A stretch of DNA of 64,000 nt from Lactobacillus amylovorus DSM 20531 (GCF_002706375.1 NZ_CP017706.1:372001-436000), one strand, 5' to 3'; numbered from the stretch's first letter, positions 26,199-35,881 are shown. A program made the numbers and translations. The notes: a model not told the origin generated them from the letters alone.

Positions 26199-26996
26199 TC
26201 ACTCGAAAACTTTCTTAAATTCATTCACTGCGCGATTTTGTCGCCGCTCATCTGGGATCACTGCATAAACGACCGTTGAAATACTGGTTGGCTGCTCGAA
26301 CGTCCTCTGCCACATCTTGGCAACTTCGGCTGGCTTAAAGCCAAAGACGCCGGCGCCCCATGCACCAAGGATCAATACATCAACTTTTTGATCTTCAGCT
26401 ATTTTTTTAACAAAATTCATTCGACTAAGCATTGCGCTGTCAGCATCACTGTAGAACTTCATCTGCTCTTCTGGCTCACGCAAGGTGCGACGACCAGCAG
26501 TCTTATTAGGTGCGGCACATGTGAGCACACCACTTTGAACATCCCCATCCCAGATAATATCAGGCGAATAAAGCCCGCGGTTCATATATAGGCCGCGATT
26601 CCTGTGCTGTTTATTCCAAGCATAAAAATCACGTTGACTTGCAATAATCGGATAAAGGTCTGACTGCGTACAAATCGCTTCTTCTTGCGCCATTGCACCG
26701 TTTAAAAAACCACCACCAGGATTAACATATGAAGCAAAATTCAAAGCAGCTACTTTTTGTTGCGGATAATCTTGGCAGGCCTTAATCACGGCTTGATTGG
26801 TAGCAAGGGGCCAGACAATTTGCTTAGCTTTTTGAGTAAAATCATCAACTTCTTTATCGGCAAAAGCATCAACACTATAAACCTTGGTACCTTTAATTGA
26901 AGCTCGAATTTGAGATTGATATTTTTGCTCGATCATCGCTTCATGTTTGCGGGCCACATTGCGATAATGTTCACGTTTAGAGTTATAATTTGCCAT
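26199..26996 (-). CDS. TIGR02452-type macrodomain protein, microbial PARG-like
   Basis: 265 residues. The segment NFASYVNPGGGFLNGAMAQEEAICTQSDL carries the GGG-x(n)-QEE signature of poly(ADP-ribose) glycohydrolase-type macrodomains; VLILGAWGAGVFGFKP is the second conserved loop. By family knowledge such proteins remove ADP-ribose from modified macromolecules. No ADP-ribosyltransferase gene is seen nearby. Monocistronic by spacing. Confidence 0.88.
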   Translation of the reverse strand: MANYNSKREHYRNVARKHEAMIEQKYQSQIRASIKGTKVYSVDAFADKEVDDFTQKAKQIVWPLATNQAVIKACQDYPQQKVAALNFASYVNPGGGFLNGAMAQEEAICTQSDLYPIIASQRDFYAWNKQHRNRGLYMNRGLYSPDIIWDGDVQSGVLTCAAPNKTAGRRTLREPEEQMKFYSDADSAMLSRMNFVKKIAEDQKVDVLILGAWGAGVFGFKPAEVAKMWQRTFEQPTSISTVVYAVIPDERRQNRAVNEFKKVFE

Positions 26997-27089
26997 CAGT
27001 TTTCCTTTCTAAAAAATATCGAAGTTTGAACGTTTGTTTGATATAATTTTAATAAAAAACTAGTACAAATACAACTAAGAGGAATAAGA

Positions 27090-27305
27090 ATGAGAACTCT
27101 AAATATTATCGGCATCAGCATTTATCTGATCATTGCTGTCGTTCTAGCGGTCAGACGTATTCAGCTCACCCAGGCATTTCACCAAAATAAAATTAAAGAA
27201 GAAAATTATGATCGTCTAACTAAGCGAAACACGATTGAATTAATCGTAGTCGTTGCTCTAGCATTGCTTTACGTTTATACGCCATTTAAAATTTTTATCT
27301 TTTAA
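27090..27305 (+). CDS. Small membrane protein with two TM helices
   Basis: 71 residues: helix about 4-22, a charged loop (QNKIKEENYDRLTKRN), helix about 50-68. AGAGGAATAAG precedes the ATG, and TATAAT lies about 50 bases upstream. Divergent from the macrodomain gene. Function unknown. Confidence 0.7.
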   Translation: MRTLNIIGISIYLIIAVVLAVRRIQLTQAFHQNKIKEENYDRLTKRNTIELIVVVALALLYVYTPFKIFIF

Positions 27306-27338
27306 CGAAAAAAAGCCGGCAAAATCGCCGACTTTTTC
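27306..27338. terminator. Bidirectional terminator
   Basis: AGCCGGC pairs with GCCGACT (one mismatch) with A run before and T run after; lies between the small membrane gene and the surface-protein relic. Confidence 0.75.
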
Positions 27339-27339
27339 A

Positions 27340-27655
27340 TTATATAAACTTAACATACTTGCGTCCTAATTTAATCTGCGCATAACTACGCTTGCCCATC
27401 TTAAACACACGATTTACATGATACTTAACACCTGGCTTAGCCTCCGCATTCGAATATTCCATTTATGCTTTAACCAAGTTTTTATCAGCTGCTTTAGCTT
27501 TATTCCAGTTCTTTAAAGCCGTTTGAGTACTAGTGCTGGCTTTAACTTCAGTAGTCTTTACGCTAAACATTCCGCTACTAACTGTCGTCGCGACCAACAA
27601 TGCAGCCGCAGTCTTCTTGAAGGTCTCTTTTTTATAATTAAAAATAAAATTGCGC
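27340..27655 (-). pseudogene. Secreted surface-protein relic (signal peptide and SLAP-like tail)
   Basis: The minus strand reads KKETFKKTAAALLVATTVSS, a Sec signal peptide, then about 30 residues (ALKNWNKAKAADKNLVKA), a TAA, and in the same frame a tail VKYHVNRVFKMGKRSYAQI ending KYVKFI. The tail resembles the C-terminal repeat of S-layer-associated proteins in this group. No start codon remains, and the protein is far too short, so it is a deletion product. Confidence 0.7.
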
Positions 27656-27734
27656 TGATACTTATATAAAAGGACTCTAAAATTAACTTGATCTCATCTT
27701 TTTTTGATTGCGCTGTCACCTTAAACAGGTAAAC

Positions 27735-27759
27735 TATAATTAATAAGAAAAAAAGGAGC
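27735..27759 (+). promoter_or_regulatory. pepX -10 box and ribosome site
   Basis: TATAAT at 27735-27740 and AAGGAG near 27753-27758 precede the pepX ATG. A convincing -35 box was not found. Confidence 0.6.
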
Positions 27760-27766
27760 GAAATCA

Positions 27767-30148
27767 ATGAAATACAATCAATATGCCTATGTTGAAACCA
27801 GCTTTGATCAACAAGTCAAAGAATTAATCGACATCAACTTCCTGCCTAGAAACTACGAAGACTGGTCTTTCAGCGACCTGCTTGAAAAACTCGTTAAAAA
27901 TGCAATCGCTGAAGCCAAAACTGATGCTGCTAAAACGGCCAAGTTGAACGAATTCGCTGTTTCAGATCATGAAACTTTAGCAGATTTCTTAAAAGAAAAG
28001 TCTGAATCCATCGGTACCGAACAATTCTACAACGTTGCTTTGCAACTGCTCGGCTATCACGTTCACTACGACTATCAATTAGATGACCCAACTCGCTTTA
28101 TGCAAAAAAATGCTTTGCCATTTGTTCAAGACATCAGCGACAATCACAAATTGATCTCAGCCTTCTACCGTTTGCTCAACACTCGTAGTAAGAATGGTCA
28201 AATCTTGCTCGATGTGATGGCTGGTAAAGGCTACTTCACTCAATTCTGGGGCCAAAACGAATTCAAATTCTTCAATGGCAAGTCCATCCCTGTTTTTGAC
28301 ACTAACAAGGTAATCCGTGAAGTCGTTTACGTAGAAACTGATCTTGACACCGACCACGACGGCAAGAGCGACTTGATTCAAGTTACTGTCTTCCGTCCTG
28401 CCGAAACTAACAAAGGCCTCAAGGTGCCAGCACTTTACACTGCATCCCCATACTTCGGTGGCATCATCGCCAACGAAAAACGAAACCACAACGTTGATGA
28501 AAACTTGTCCGATGCAAGTACTTGGAACGACCCACAATATGAACACTCTCCAATCGTTAAGGCAGAAAAGCCAGACGGCTCAAGCCACCCAGCAACTGAA
28601 GAAGCAGTTCACAAGTCATCTTACCCATTAAACGAATATATGCTTGCTCGTGGTTTTGCTAGCGTCTTTGCTGGTGCCATCGGTACGCGCGGCAGTGACG
28701 GTGTCAGAATTACCGGTGCACCTGAAGAAACTGAATCAGCTGCAGCTGTCATTGAATGGCTTCACGGCGACCGTGTTGCTTACACCGACCGCACCAGAAC
28801 TGTTCAAACCAAAGCCGATTGGTGCAACGGCAACATCGGGATGACTGGTCGTTCATACTTGGGTACTTTGCAAATCGCTATTGCAACTACTGGCGTCAAG
28901 GGTCTGAAGACTGTTGTTTCTGAAGCTGCTATTTCATCATGGTACGACTACTACCGTGAACACGGTTTGGTTATTGCTCCTGAGGCTTGCCAAGGTGAAG
29001 ACCTTGACCTTTTGGCTGAAACTTGTCAATCTAACTTGTGGGATGCCGGTTCCTACCTCAAGATCAAGCCAGAATACGACAAGATGCAAAAGGAATTACT
29101 TGAAAAAGAAGACCGTAAAACTGGTCAATATTCTGACTTCTGGGAAGCAAGAAATTACCGTCATCACGCAGATGGCATCAAGTGCTCATGGATTTCAGTT
29201 CATGGTTTAAACGACTGGAACGTTAAGCCAAAGAACGTCTACAAGATTTGGCAACTCGTTTCTAAGATGCCAATGAAGCACCACCTCTTCTTGCACCAAG
29301 GTCCGCACTATAACATGAACAACTTCGTTTCCATCGACTTTACTGACTTGATGAACCTCTGGTTTGTTCATGAACTCCTTGGCGTAGAAAACAATGCCTA
29401 CAACCAATGGCCAACAGTCATGATTCAAGACAACTTGCAAGCTGACAAGTGGCATGAAGAAAAGGACTGGAACGACGATTTAGGTCAAGAAAAGAGCTAC
29501 TACCCTACTGACGAAGGCGATCTTTACGCAGATGGCAATGGTCAAGCTAAGAAGTCATTCACTGACGTAGGTGGCATCGAATTCAAGAAGGCCGGCATTT
29601 CTGAAAGCGACTGGCAATACAAGTTTATCTGTGGTGATGAAAAGTGGGCTAAGCCAAGCTTACGCTTTGTCACAGATGAATTTATCCACCCAACTACAAT
29701 CGTAGGTCGTCCTGAAGTTAAGGTCAGAGTCAAAGGTTCTCTTCCTAAGGGTCAAATTTCTGTTGCTTTGGTTGAACTTGGCGAAAGACAACGTTTGACT
29801 GCAACACCTAAGTTCTTGATGCGTGGTGGCCAAGAATTGGGTTATAGATTTGGCACTGACACTTTGCAAGAATTTGTTCCAGACAAGAAGACCAAGGCTA
29901 AGTTGATCACTAAGGCCCACATGAACATGCAAAACTACAAGGACATGAAGAAGCCTGAAGCAATTGAAGCTGACAAGTTCTACGATTTGGACTTCTTGCT
30001 TCAACCTACCTACTACACTATTCCATCAGGCAGCAAGTTAGCTTTGATCATTTACTCAACTGATGAAGGCATGACTAAGCGTCCACTTGAGGAAGAAACT
30101 TACACAGTTGATTTGGCTAATACTGAAATCAAGTTTTATGAAAAATAG
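27767..30148 (+). CDS. pepX: Xaa-Pro dipeptidyl-peptidase PepX
   Basis: 793 residues, family S15, removes X-Pro dipeptides from the N-termini of casein-derived peptides in the cytoplasm. The catalytic Ser is in [12 protein letters not shown]; the Asp and His are expected in the [10 protein letters not shown] and HQGPHYNMN regions. N-terminal helical domain, central alpha/beta hydrolase, C-terminal jelly-roll. Length matches PepX of L. helveticus and relatives. No signal peptide. Codon use is strongly biased, as in a highly expressed gene. Confidence 0.97.
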   Translation: MKYNQYAYVETSFDQQVKELIDINFLPRNYEDWSFSDLLEKLVKNAIAEAKTDAAKTAKLNEFAVSDHETLADFLKEKSESIGTEQFYNVALQLLGYHVHYDYQLDDPTRFMQKNALPFVQDISDNHKLISAFYRLLNTRSKNGQILLDVMAGKGYFTQFWGQNEFKFFNGKSIPVFDTNKVIREVVYVETDLDTDHDGKSDLIQVTVFRPAETNKGLKVPALYTASPYFGGIIANEKRNHNVDENLSDASTWNDPQYEHSPIVKAEKPDGSSHPATEEAVHKSSYPLNEYMLARGFASVFAGAIGTRGSDGVRITGAPEETESAAAVIEWLHGDRVAYTDRTRTVQTKADWCNGNIGMTGRSYLGTLQIAIATTGVKGLKTVVSEAAISSWYDYYREHGLVIAPEACQGEDLDLLAETCQSNLWDAGSYLKIKPEYDKMQKELLEKEDRKTGQYSDFWEARNYRHHADGIKCSWISVHGLNDWNVKPKNVYKIWQLVSKMPMKHHLFLHQGPHYNMNNFVSIDFTDLMNLWFVHELLGVENNAYNQWPTVMIQDNLQADKWHEEKDWNDDLGQEKSYYPTDEGDLYADGNGQAKKSFTDVGGIEFKKAGISESDWQYKFICGDEKWAKPSLRFVTDEFIHPTTIVGRPEVKVRVKGSLPKGQISVALVELGERQRLTATPKFLMRGGQELGYRFGTDTLQEFVPDKKTKAKLITKAHMNMQNYKDMKKPEAIEADKFYDLDFLLQPTYYTIPSGSKLALIIYSTDEGMTKRPLEEETYTVDLANTEIKFYEK

Positions 30149-30184
30149 AATTTAAACAAAACATCATCAAAAAAAGACTACTAA

Positions 30185-30194
30185 GCGAAAACTT
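30185..30194 (+). repeat. Target-site duplication of the IS4-family element
   Basis: GCGAAAACTT at 30185-30194 is repeated at 31854-31863, immediately outside the ends of the element. Confidence 0.88.
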
Positions 30195-30239
30195 CAATGT
30201 CATTAAGTTAAGACATTGACATTATATCGACAGCTTTTA

Positions 30240-30272
30240 AAGATCGAATCATTTTGATTCGGTCTTTTTTCT
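30240..30272 (+). terminator. Terminator inside the left end of the IS4 element
   Basis: GATCGAATCA pairs with TGATTCGGTC followed by TTTTTT; would stop read-through from pepX into the transposase. Confidence 0.75.
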
Positions 30273-30351
30273 TTTTAAAATAAAAAGTAAGCAGAGTTTA
30301 TTTGCCCTTCTGCTCACTTTCGTCATATTATCTGGTCTTTCATAGAAAGCT

Positions 30352-31722
30352 GTGCCTCTTATGAAATCCCTTCACTCAAATATTTTAAAGCTGATGGATA
30401 GTATTATCAATAAAATCGCTGACAACATTCACGATTTCTCTGTATCTGATCAAGCTTTTACTCGCTGTCGTAAGCTCAATTCCACTGATTTGATTAAGTT
30501 AATTCTTAACATGGGAGCTGGCAGCCTGAATTCGGAAATTTTTCATGCTTTTCCTGACATAAATTCTAGAATGACTGCTTCGGCTTTTGAACAACAAAAG
30601 GCTAAATTAAAGCCTGAATGCTTTAAAGAAATTATGGCTGAGCTTAGTCAGGCAAACAATGCACCGCAATTACTAGATGACAAATACTTAGTTGTAGCGA
30701 TTGATGGTTCCGATTTTGATCAGCCTTTTAATCCAAAATCAAAGAATATTTTTCAAGGCAAAGATGGTAGAAAATATTGCCAGATACATGTAAACGCTTT
30801 TTATGATGTTTTGAATAAATTATATTTAGACATGGTTATCCAACCTAGACAAAAAATGGATGAACGTGAGGCAGCTTTAACCATGATAAAGAAATTAGCC
30901 CAGCAAGAAAAAGATTTTCTAGTCCTGATGGATCGTGGCTACATTAGCTTTAATTTAATTGAAAATTGCAATCGATTAAAACATTGCCACTATGTTATGC
31001 GATCAAAATCCGGAGATGGTGCTTTTAAAGAAATTGTAGCTATGTCGAATCATGAATACGATATTGACTTATCATGCAGAGTAACTTCGTCACATTATTA
31101 TTATGTCACCCATAAAGATACAGAAAAGTTTCTTCACCTGATTCTTCACAAAAAGCATCACTATAAAGCTGTTCGTTCTAAAAATACCAGAGATCAACGC
31201 TGGGATTTTGAGGATATGTGTGATGTTAGATTTAGAGTTTGTAAGTTTAGAATCAATCCACCAGGTTCAGACGATGAGTGGGAAGTCCTCATCACCAATT
31301 TAGATCGAAATGAATATCCTCTAGCTAGAATGAAAGAGATCTATCATCTTCGCTGGGGAATAGAAACTTCTTTTAGGGAGCTTAAATATGACTTAAGCGG
31401 CATACAGTTTCATTCTAAAAAAGATCAATTTGTTTATATGGAAATATACGCCCATTTTGCAATGTATAATGCCGTGAGTTTATCAATAATTGCGAGCTCA
31501 AAACCGTATACTCAGGGAAAATATCAATATCAAATAGATTTTAAAATGGCCTGTTGTATCTGGCGACGATATTTTAGTATAAGTGATAATTCAGATAAAA
31601 ACTTCACACAATTACTGCTAGATGTGGCATTTTATTTAACGCCCATTCGACCAGGAAGAAAAGATAAACGAAATCTAAAAGTTAAATTAGTAGTTGGCTT
31701 TCCTTATCGTCTAGCAGCTTGA
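30352..31722 (+). CDS. IS4-family transposase
   Basis: 456 residues, apparently intact. DDE motifs in VVAIDGSDFDQP, LVLMDRGYISFN and the Y-(2)-R-(3)-E-(6)-K signature YHLRWGIETSFRELKYDL. The C-terminal tail is basic. A TTATG start context is supported by the frame beginning MPLMKSLHSN; a later Met is possible. Confidence 0.9.
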   Translation: MPLMKSLHSNILKLMDSIINKIADNIHDFSVSDQAFTRCRKLNSTDLIKLILNMGAGSLNSEIFHAFPDINSRMTASAFEQQKAKLKPECFKEIMAELSQANNAPQLLDDKYLVVAIDGSDFDQPFNPKSKNIFQGKDGRKYCQIHVNAFYDVLNKLYLDMVIQPRQKMDEREAALTMIKKLAQQEKDFLVLMDRGYISFNLIENCNRLKHCHYVMRSKSGDGAFKEIVAMSNHEYDIDLSCRVTSSHYYYVTHKDTEKFLHLILHKKHHYKAVRSKNTRDQRWDFEDMCDVRFRVCKFRINPPGSDDEWEVLITNLDRNEYPLARMKEIYHLRWGIETSFRELKYDLSGIQFHSKKDQFVYMEIYAHFAMYNAVSLSIIASSKPYTQGKYQYQIDFKMACCIWRRYFSISDNSDKNFTQLLLDVAFYLTPIRPGRKDKRNLKVKLVVGFPYRLAA

Positions 31723-31769
31723 ACTAATTTAAACGGCTATCTTAAGATGGCTTATTTGTGCTATCAAAA

Positions 31770-31808
31770 AAAGACATTTATCAAATAAAATAATTCGATA
31801 AATGTCTC
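31770..31808. terminator. Hairpin in the right end of the IS4 element
   Basis: GACATTTATC pairs with GATAAATGTC around an A/T loop, followed by TCAAAAAG. Confidence 0.55.
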
Positions 31809-31877
31809 AAAAAGTGTCATCAGATTAGTCAATGTCTTAACTTAATGACATTGGCGAAAACTTAGCAGTCTTATTTT

Positions 31878-32315
31878 TTACTCAAACAACTTCTTATACT
31901 CGCCATAACCTGCTTCATCTAGCTTCTCATATGGAATAAAACGCAATGCTGCAGAATTAATGCAATAGCGCAAACCGCCACGATCCATAGGCCCATCAGT
32001 AAAAACATGACCCAAATGTGACTGCGCCTCTGGACTTACCACTTCGGTACGCTCCATGCCATGTGACTGATCGCGGTGATACTTCAGTTTCTCAATCGGC
32101 TTAGTAAAACTAGGCCAGCCGCATCCCGCATCATACTTATCCTGGCTAGAAAACAACGGCTCACCTGACACCACATCAACGTAAATGCCTTTTTCATAAA
32201 AATCGTCGTACTTACCAGTGAAAGGATACTCCGTTGCCGCATTCTGAGTGACCTCGTATTCTTCCTTAGTCAACTTCTTCAAAGCTTCTTTTTTCTTATT
32301 TTCGTCTAAAACCAT
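31878..32315 (-). CDS. msrB: Peptide-methionine (R)-S-oxide reductase
   Basis: 145 residues. Repairs methionine-R-sulfoxide in proteins, cytoplasmic. [13 protein letters not shown] and the active site [16 protein letters not shown] with catalytic Cys are diagnostic, as is GHVFTDGP. The zinc-binding CxxC pairs of some MsrB proteins are absent. RBS GAGGTG precedes the ATG. Its terminator has been split by the IS4 element. Confidence 0.95.
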   Translation of the reverse strand: MVLDENKKKEALKKLTKEEYEVTQNAATEYPFTGKYDDFYEKGIYVDVVSGEPLFSSQDKYDAGCGWPSFTKPIEKLKYHRDQSHGMERTEVVSPEAQSHLGHVFTDGPMDRGGLRYCINSAALRFIPYEKLDEAGYGEYKKLFE

Positions 32316-32364
32316 CTTTTCACCTCATCAAAAAAGAGCGACAGAATCTATCTGCCGCCTCAAT

Positions 32365-32646
32365 CTAGATATGTTCAGTCGTTTTTGGAAAGAAATTATC
32401 GATCTGTTTTTCATAGATGTCGAATTTATATTTCGTCACAAATTCATTCGTCGGATCGAATATTCTCACTTGCAACATTTCATTTTTACCATTCATGTGT
32501 ACTTCTTTATTTGGCACTTTAAAAAATGACTCAAACGCTGCAATGATATTTTGATATGAACTATAAACGTGGACATTATGCTCTATTATTTCGCCATTAC
32601 GAGAATATCTTCGTGCATCAATTACATATACGGTATTGTCATTCAT
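32365..32646 (-). CDS. Hypothetical 93-residue protein
   Basis: Starts MNDNTVYVIDARRYSRNG and ends in FFPKTTEHI. Mixed alpha/beta, no signal or membrane segment. AAGGAG lies before the start. Not recognised. Just upstream of msrB on the same strand, with a 50-base gap. Confidence 0.6.
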   Translation of the reverse strand: MNDNTVYVIDARRYSRNGEIIEHNVHVYSSYQNIIAAFESFFKVPNKEVHMNGKNEMLQVRIFDPTNEFVTKYKFDIYEKQIDNFFPKTTEHI

Positions 32647-32740
32647 AATTTCAATCTGCTCCTTTGATAGACTCTTCCCACTACTTATATTTTAATCCAA
32701 AATGGTCTAGAACATATTTCTTTTGCTTAAAAAAACAAAA

Positions 32741-32766
32741 AACGTCGGATGAAATTCATCCAACGT
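32741..32766 (-). terminator. Terminator, probably of the sugar transporter gene before IS605 insertion
   Basis: AACGTCGGATGAA pairs with TTCATCCAACGTT (one mismatch); on the minus strand TTTTTTG follows. Confidence 0.75.
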
Positions 32767-32769
32767 TCT

Positions 32770-32960
32770 CCAGTCAACTGCCCTAGACTGAAGTCTAGGG
32801 CTTAGTGGCTCGTTAGCTTGCGCTAACCAGAACACCAACTTGCTTAGATACGGACTTGACTTACCAGCAATAGTCTTTTGACTATTGCCGATAGAGGTCG
32901 TCTAATTACCAAAGCCTTTTAAGTCCGCAAGTTGCTAACGGACTGCAGCCTTTCTAGGCT
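32770..32960 (-). ncRNA. Probable omega-RNA (TnpB guide RNA) and right end of the IS605 element
   Basis: Non-coding right end directly downstream of tnpB. On the minus strand a series of hairpins: GCAGCC/GGCTGC, GTCCG/CGGAC, GCAATAGTC/GACTATTGC, GTTAGC/GCTAAC, and GCCCTAGACTT/AAGTCTAGGGC (32780-32801). TnpB nucleases use an RNA from exactly this place, ending at the element's right end with the guide in flanking DNA. Boundaries are approximate. Confidence 0.62.
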
Positions 32961-34285
32961 GCTTTTTTTATTTTAGGATTTTGCCACTTGCTTAATCCTT
33001 TTTCTAAGATATTCACTGCCGCATTCCAATCACGAATATGGGGCATTCGACAAATTGGACAAGTCCACTCCCGATCCTTAAGGGTTAATTTCTTATAACC
33101 ATTTTGGCCCATAATACTGCCACAAGCATGACAGCGTTGAGTAGTATATTTAGGATCAATTGTTAGAAATTCTTTACCATATAGATCTGCCTTATAAGCC
33201 AGCATATTCAGGAAACTACGCCAGCCGACATCAGAAATTGATTGCGACAAGGCATGATTCTTTAACAGGTTTCTGTTTCTTAATTCCTCGGCAACTACTA
33301 AATCGTGGTTTTTGATTAGTGCAGTTGAGAGTACTTGTAAAAAGTCATTACGCTGTCTTCTGATCTTATCGTGCAGTTTAGCGACTATTAGACGCTGTTT
33401 TTGATAGTTTTTTGCTAGCCACAAATTGCGTCCTTCTTTTTTTGCCCGGCGCTGCCTGCGAGACAAGACACGTTGGGCATGGGCCAGCTTCTTTTTGGTT
33501 TTGCGATAAAATCGTGGATTAGCGACCATTGCTCCGTTAGATGCTGTTAGGAAGTTATCTAAATTGAGGTCAATGCCAATTTGACTTTGTGTTTTAGGTA
33601 ATTCCTTAACAAAAGCAGTATCGCTGCCTAATTGCATAGACAGGTAGAACTGGTCATCAGCGGTCTTTTTTATCGTGACTGTGCCAATTCTAGTTGGTAT
33701 CTGCTTAAGCAAGCGCTCTTTAATCAGTTTTCTAAAACCAGCAATGCGGACAATTCCCAGCTTAGGCAATTTAATATGTTTAGCATCAATAAATCTAGCT
33801 GTCCCGTTATCAAGATAGGCTTCTGACTGCTTAGGATATTGACAGTTGGTCTGATATGACCAGTCGCTGCGTTTTTTGTGAAAAGTCGGAATTCCATGAC
33901 CAATCTTGCGATAGTTGTTCCAAGCTTTCTGATAGTTTTGAATCGCATTGGCAAGAGCGAGACTATCAATTTCTTTAACACGTAAAAAGCTATAAGCATC
34001 ACGAATATTCTTAGGCTTAGCCAATAATTCATTATTGATGACTACTGTTTCTGCCAGTTGGACTTCATAGCTATTAAGAGCAGAAAAAGCAAAGGGCATT
34101 GCTCGATTTTGCCTATTAGCTAAATAACGTTTAGCATGGTAGCTAGTCCGATTGCGTCCTACATAAGAGTTGTAGACAAAGCGCTGCGCATCATAGTTTA
34201 GTTTAATGATTTTCTTTTGCTTAGAACTAGGATAAAAGCGAAGCTTAACGCCAAAATGATAGGTTAAACTGCTCATTCTTTTCAT
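32954..34285 (-). CDS. tnpB: TnpB, RNA-guided endonuclease of IS605 type
   Basis: 443 residues from ATG 34285, which AAGGAGG precedes. RuvC-like catalytic residues: Asp in GIDLNLDNFLTAS, Glu in LVVAEELRNRNLL, and Asp in HIRDWNAAVNI. The zinc finger between them has CHACGS and CPICRM. All three motifs are intact, so it could be active. By family knowledge TnpB cuts DNA guided by the omega-RNA from the element's right end. Slightly longer than the ~400-residue average. Confidence 0.92.
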   Translation of the reverse strand: MKRMSSLTYHFGVKLRFYPSSKQKKIIKLNYDAQRFVYNSYVGRNRTSYHAKRYLANRQNRAMPFAFSALNSYEVQLAETVVINNELLAKPKNIRDAYSFLRVKEIDSLALANAIQNYQKAWNNYRKIGHGIPTFHKKRSDWSYQTNCQYPKQSEAYLDNGTARFIDAKHIKLPKLGIVRIAGFRKLIKERLLKQIPTRIGTVTIKKTADDQFYLSMQLGSDTAFVKELPKTQSQIGIDLNLDNFLTASNGAMVANPRFYRKTKKKLAHAQRVLSRRQRRAKKEGRNLWLAKNYQKQRLIVAKLHDKIRRQRNDFLQVLSTALIKNHDLVVAEELRNRNLLKNHALSQSISDVGWRSFLNMLAYKADLYGKEFLTIDPKYTTQRCHACGSIMGQNGYKKLTLKDREWTCPICRMPHIRDWNAAVNILEKGLSKWQNPKIKKAA

Positions 34286-34384
34286 GTATTTCACCTCCTT
34301 GTATTATTGTAATTTGATTATAGCCTATGTATATCTTATAATCAACAGTAAATAGATACATAGTAGACGAAAGGATATTAGACT

Positions 34385-34849
34385 ATGAATAATAAGAGAG
34401 ACAAAATAAAAGACGCAGGCTATGAAAAACACTACGTCTATAATGCACACTATCATCTAATTTGGTGTACTAAATACCGCAATCAAATCTTTACTAACCA
34501 AGACCTTGCACAAGAGATGCGAGGTCTGCTCAAGCAAATAGCTGAAGATAATCAAATCAAAATTGAAAAAATGGAGGTAATGCCTGAACATATTCATTTG
34601 CTTATCAGCTTTAGACCATCAAAATCAGGTTCAAGCGTAGTCAAAGCACTCAAAGGAAGAAGTGCTTTTTTATTCTTCAAGAATCATCCCGAAATTAAGC
34701 AAAACAAGATGTGGGGCGGACATTTATGGTCACCCAGCTATTACTTTGGTAGCGTAGGGAATATGTCTAAAGAAGTAGTAGAAAAGTACATTAATGACCA
34801 GATCTACAATGCCGTTAGAGACGGCAAGCCCTATCCATCCCCGCATTAA
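34385..34849 (+). CDS. tnpA: TnpA, Y1 (HUH) transposase of IS200/IS605
   Basis: 154 residues. The HUH pair is in PEHIHLLISF and the nucleophilic Tyr in VVEKYINDQ. It starts about 100 bases from tnpB on the opposite strand, the IS605 arrangement. Complete. Cuts and joins single-stranded DNA at the hairpin ends. Confidence 0.94.
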   Translation: MNNKRDKIKDAGYEKHYVYNAHYHLIWCTKYRNQIFTNQDLAQEMRGLLKQIAEDNQIKIEKMEVMPEHIHLLISFRPSKSGSSVVKALKGRSAFLFFKNHPEIKQNKMWGGHLWSPSYYFGSVGNMSKEVVEKYINDQIYNAVRDGKPYPSPH

Positions 34850-34876
34850 AATACGGGGATTTTCGGGCGTTTTTCA

Positions 34877-35740
34877 TTAAAATACTGAAGTTAAGACTGC
34901 ACCAGCGACGATTAATACCAAACCGATTGCAGTGTAAATGTAGCCCTTCTTGGTCTTTTGTTCGTGTAAGAATACGATACCACCAAGAGTTGAAATAACT
35001 ACGCAAAGTTGTGACATAACGAAGGCCAAGTTAACACCGTTCATTTGAACTGAAATGATGTATGAAAGTGCGGCGATCGCAAAAATCACACCAGCCGGAA
35101 TAACTTGATAGCTCTCCTTTTCCTTCAAAACCTTAAGTTGCTTAGTGGCAACAAGGTAAATAAAGGTGGCGATCATCATCCCGATTGTTTGACCCAAGAA
35201 AATCATGACGCCATCGCCCTTCAAAGCCTTAGGAATTGAGCTTGAAGTGATGTAACCCAAAGTGGTCAAAGCCAAGATGATCATTGTACTGGTTTGGTTT
35301 TGCTTGTTACCTTCGGCAGTACCCTTATCAGTCAAAGAGGTAAAGGCAACACCGACAACCAAAGCAAGAATGCCAAGGAAACCAAACAACTTAGCTTGTG
35401 TACTTGCCCATTCGCCAAAGATTAAAACCCCAACAAGTGGCACACCGATCAATTGTAAACCGGTTGAGAGTGGCATGGTTTCAGAAACACCGATCTTTGA
35501 GTAACTGTAGTATTGACCACACTGACCAACTACCCATGCAGCACCTGCAACCATAGCCAATAAAAATGAAGTCATATTAAATGCTGGACGCTTGATTAAA
35601 GTAACGACTACGCCGAACAAAAATGCACCTAATACTGAACCTACGATTTGGTGGTAAATATTACTCTTTTTAACCCCGGCAACGAATAGAGGCATAAGTC
35701 CCCATCCGATTGCAGGAATAAATAGAAATAAATAATTCAT
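34877..35740 (-). CDS. GRP-family sugar uptake protein
   Basis: 287 residues with ten hydrophobic segments, start MNYLFLFIPAIGWGLMPLFV at ATG 35740 with AGGGGAGA upstream. Similar in build to the glucose/ribose uptake proteins GlcU and RbsU (drug/metabolite transporter superfamily): two five-helix halves and motif TGLQLIGVPL. The substrate is uncertain; no sugar gene is adjacent. The IS605 element follows its stop within a few bases. Confidence 0.85.
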   Translation of the reverse strand: MNYLFLFIPAIGWGLMPLFVAGVKKSNIYHQIVGSVLGAFLFGVVVTLIKRPAFNMTSFLLAMVAGAAWVVGQCGQYYSYSKIGVSETMPLSTGLQLIGVPLVGVLIFGEWASTQAKLFGFLGILALVVGVAFTSLTDKGTAEGNKQNQTSTMIILALTTLGYITSSSIPKALKGDGVMIFLGQTIGMMIATFIYLVATKQLKVLKEKESYQVIPAGVIFAIAALSYIISVQMNGVNLAFVMSQLCVVISTLGGIVFLHEQKTKKGYIYTAIGLVLIVAGAVLTSVF

Positions 35741-35857
35741 CAACAATTTCTCCCCTATTTTCTGTAAAAAAGTTACAAAAAGCATTCTATCAATGAAATC
35801 GCTTACGTTGCAAACAAAAAATAAGGAAAATTAAAAATGCTTTCATAGGCATAAGAA

Positions 35858-35881
35858 AAAGGATCAAACGATCCTGAAAAA
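35858..35881. terminator. Half of a host terminator split by IS3 (other half 37336-37356)
   Basis: AAAAAGGATCAAAC before the element and GTTCGATCCTTTTTT after it are complementary apart from one base; together they form a terminator for the surface-protein gene to the right. Confidence 0.65.

Larger units (their letters stand above)
30195..31853 (+). mobile_element. IS4-family element inserted in the pepX/msrB terminator
   Basis: 1659 bases; perfect 25-base inverted repeats at 30195 and ending at 31853, each itself a palindrome (CAATGTC...GACATTG). A 10-base target duplication is present. Removal restores a hairpin AAGACTACTAAG / CTTAGCAGTCTT with A and T tracts, i.e. the bidirectional terminator between convergent pepX and msrB. 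Confidence 0.93.
32770..34870 (-). mobile_element. IS200/IS605-family element with tnpA and tnpB
   Basis: Divergent tnpA (plus) and tnpB (minus), with hairpins at both ends and no inverted repeats or target duplication, as expected for single-strand transposition. The left-end hairpin CCCCG/CGGGG is at 34839-34858, over the tnpA stop. It lies between the sugar transporter gene and that gene's terminator. Confidence 0.85.
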
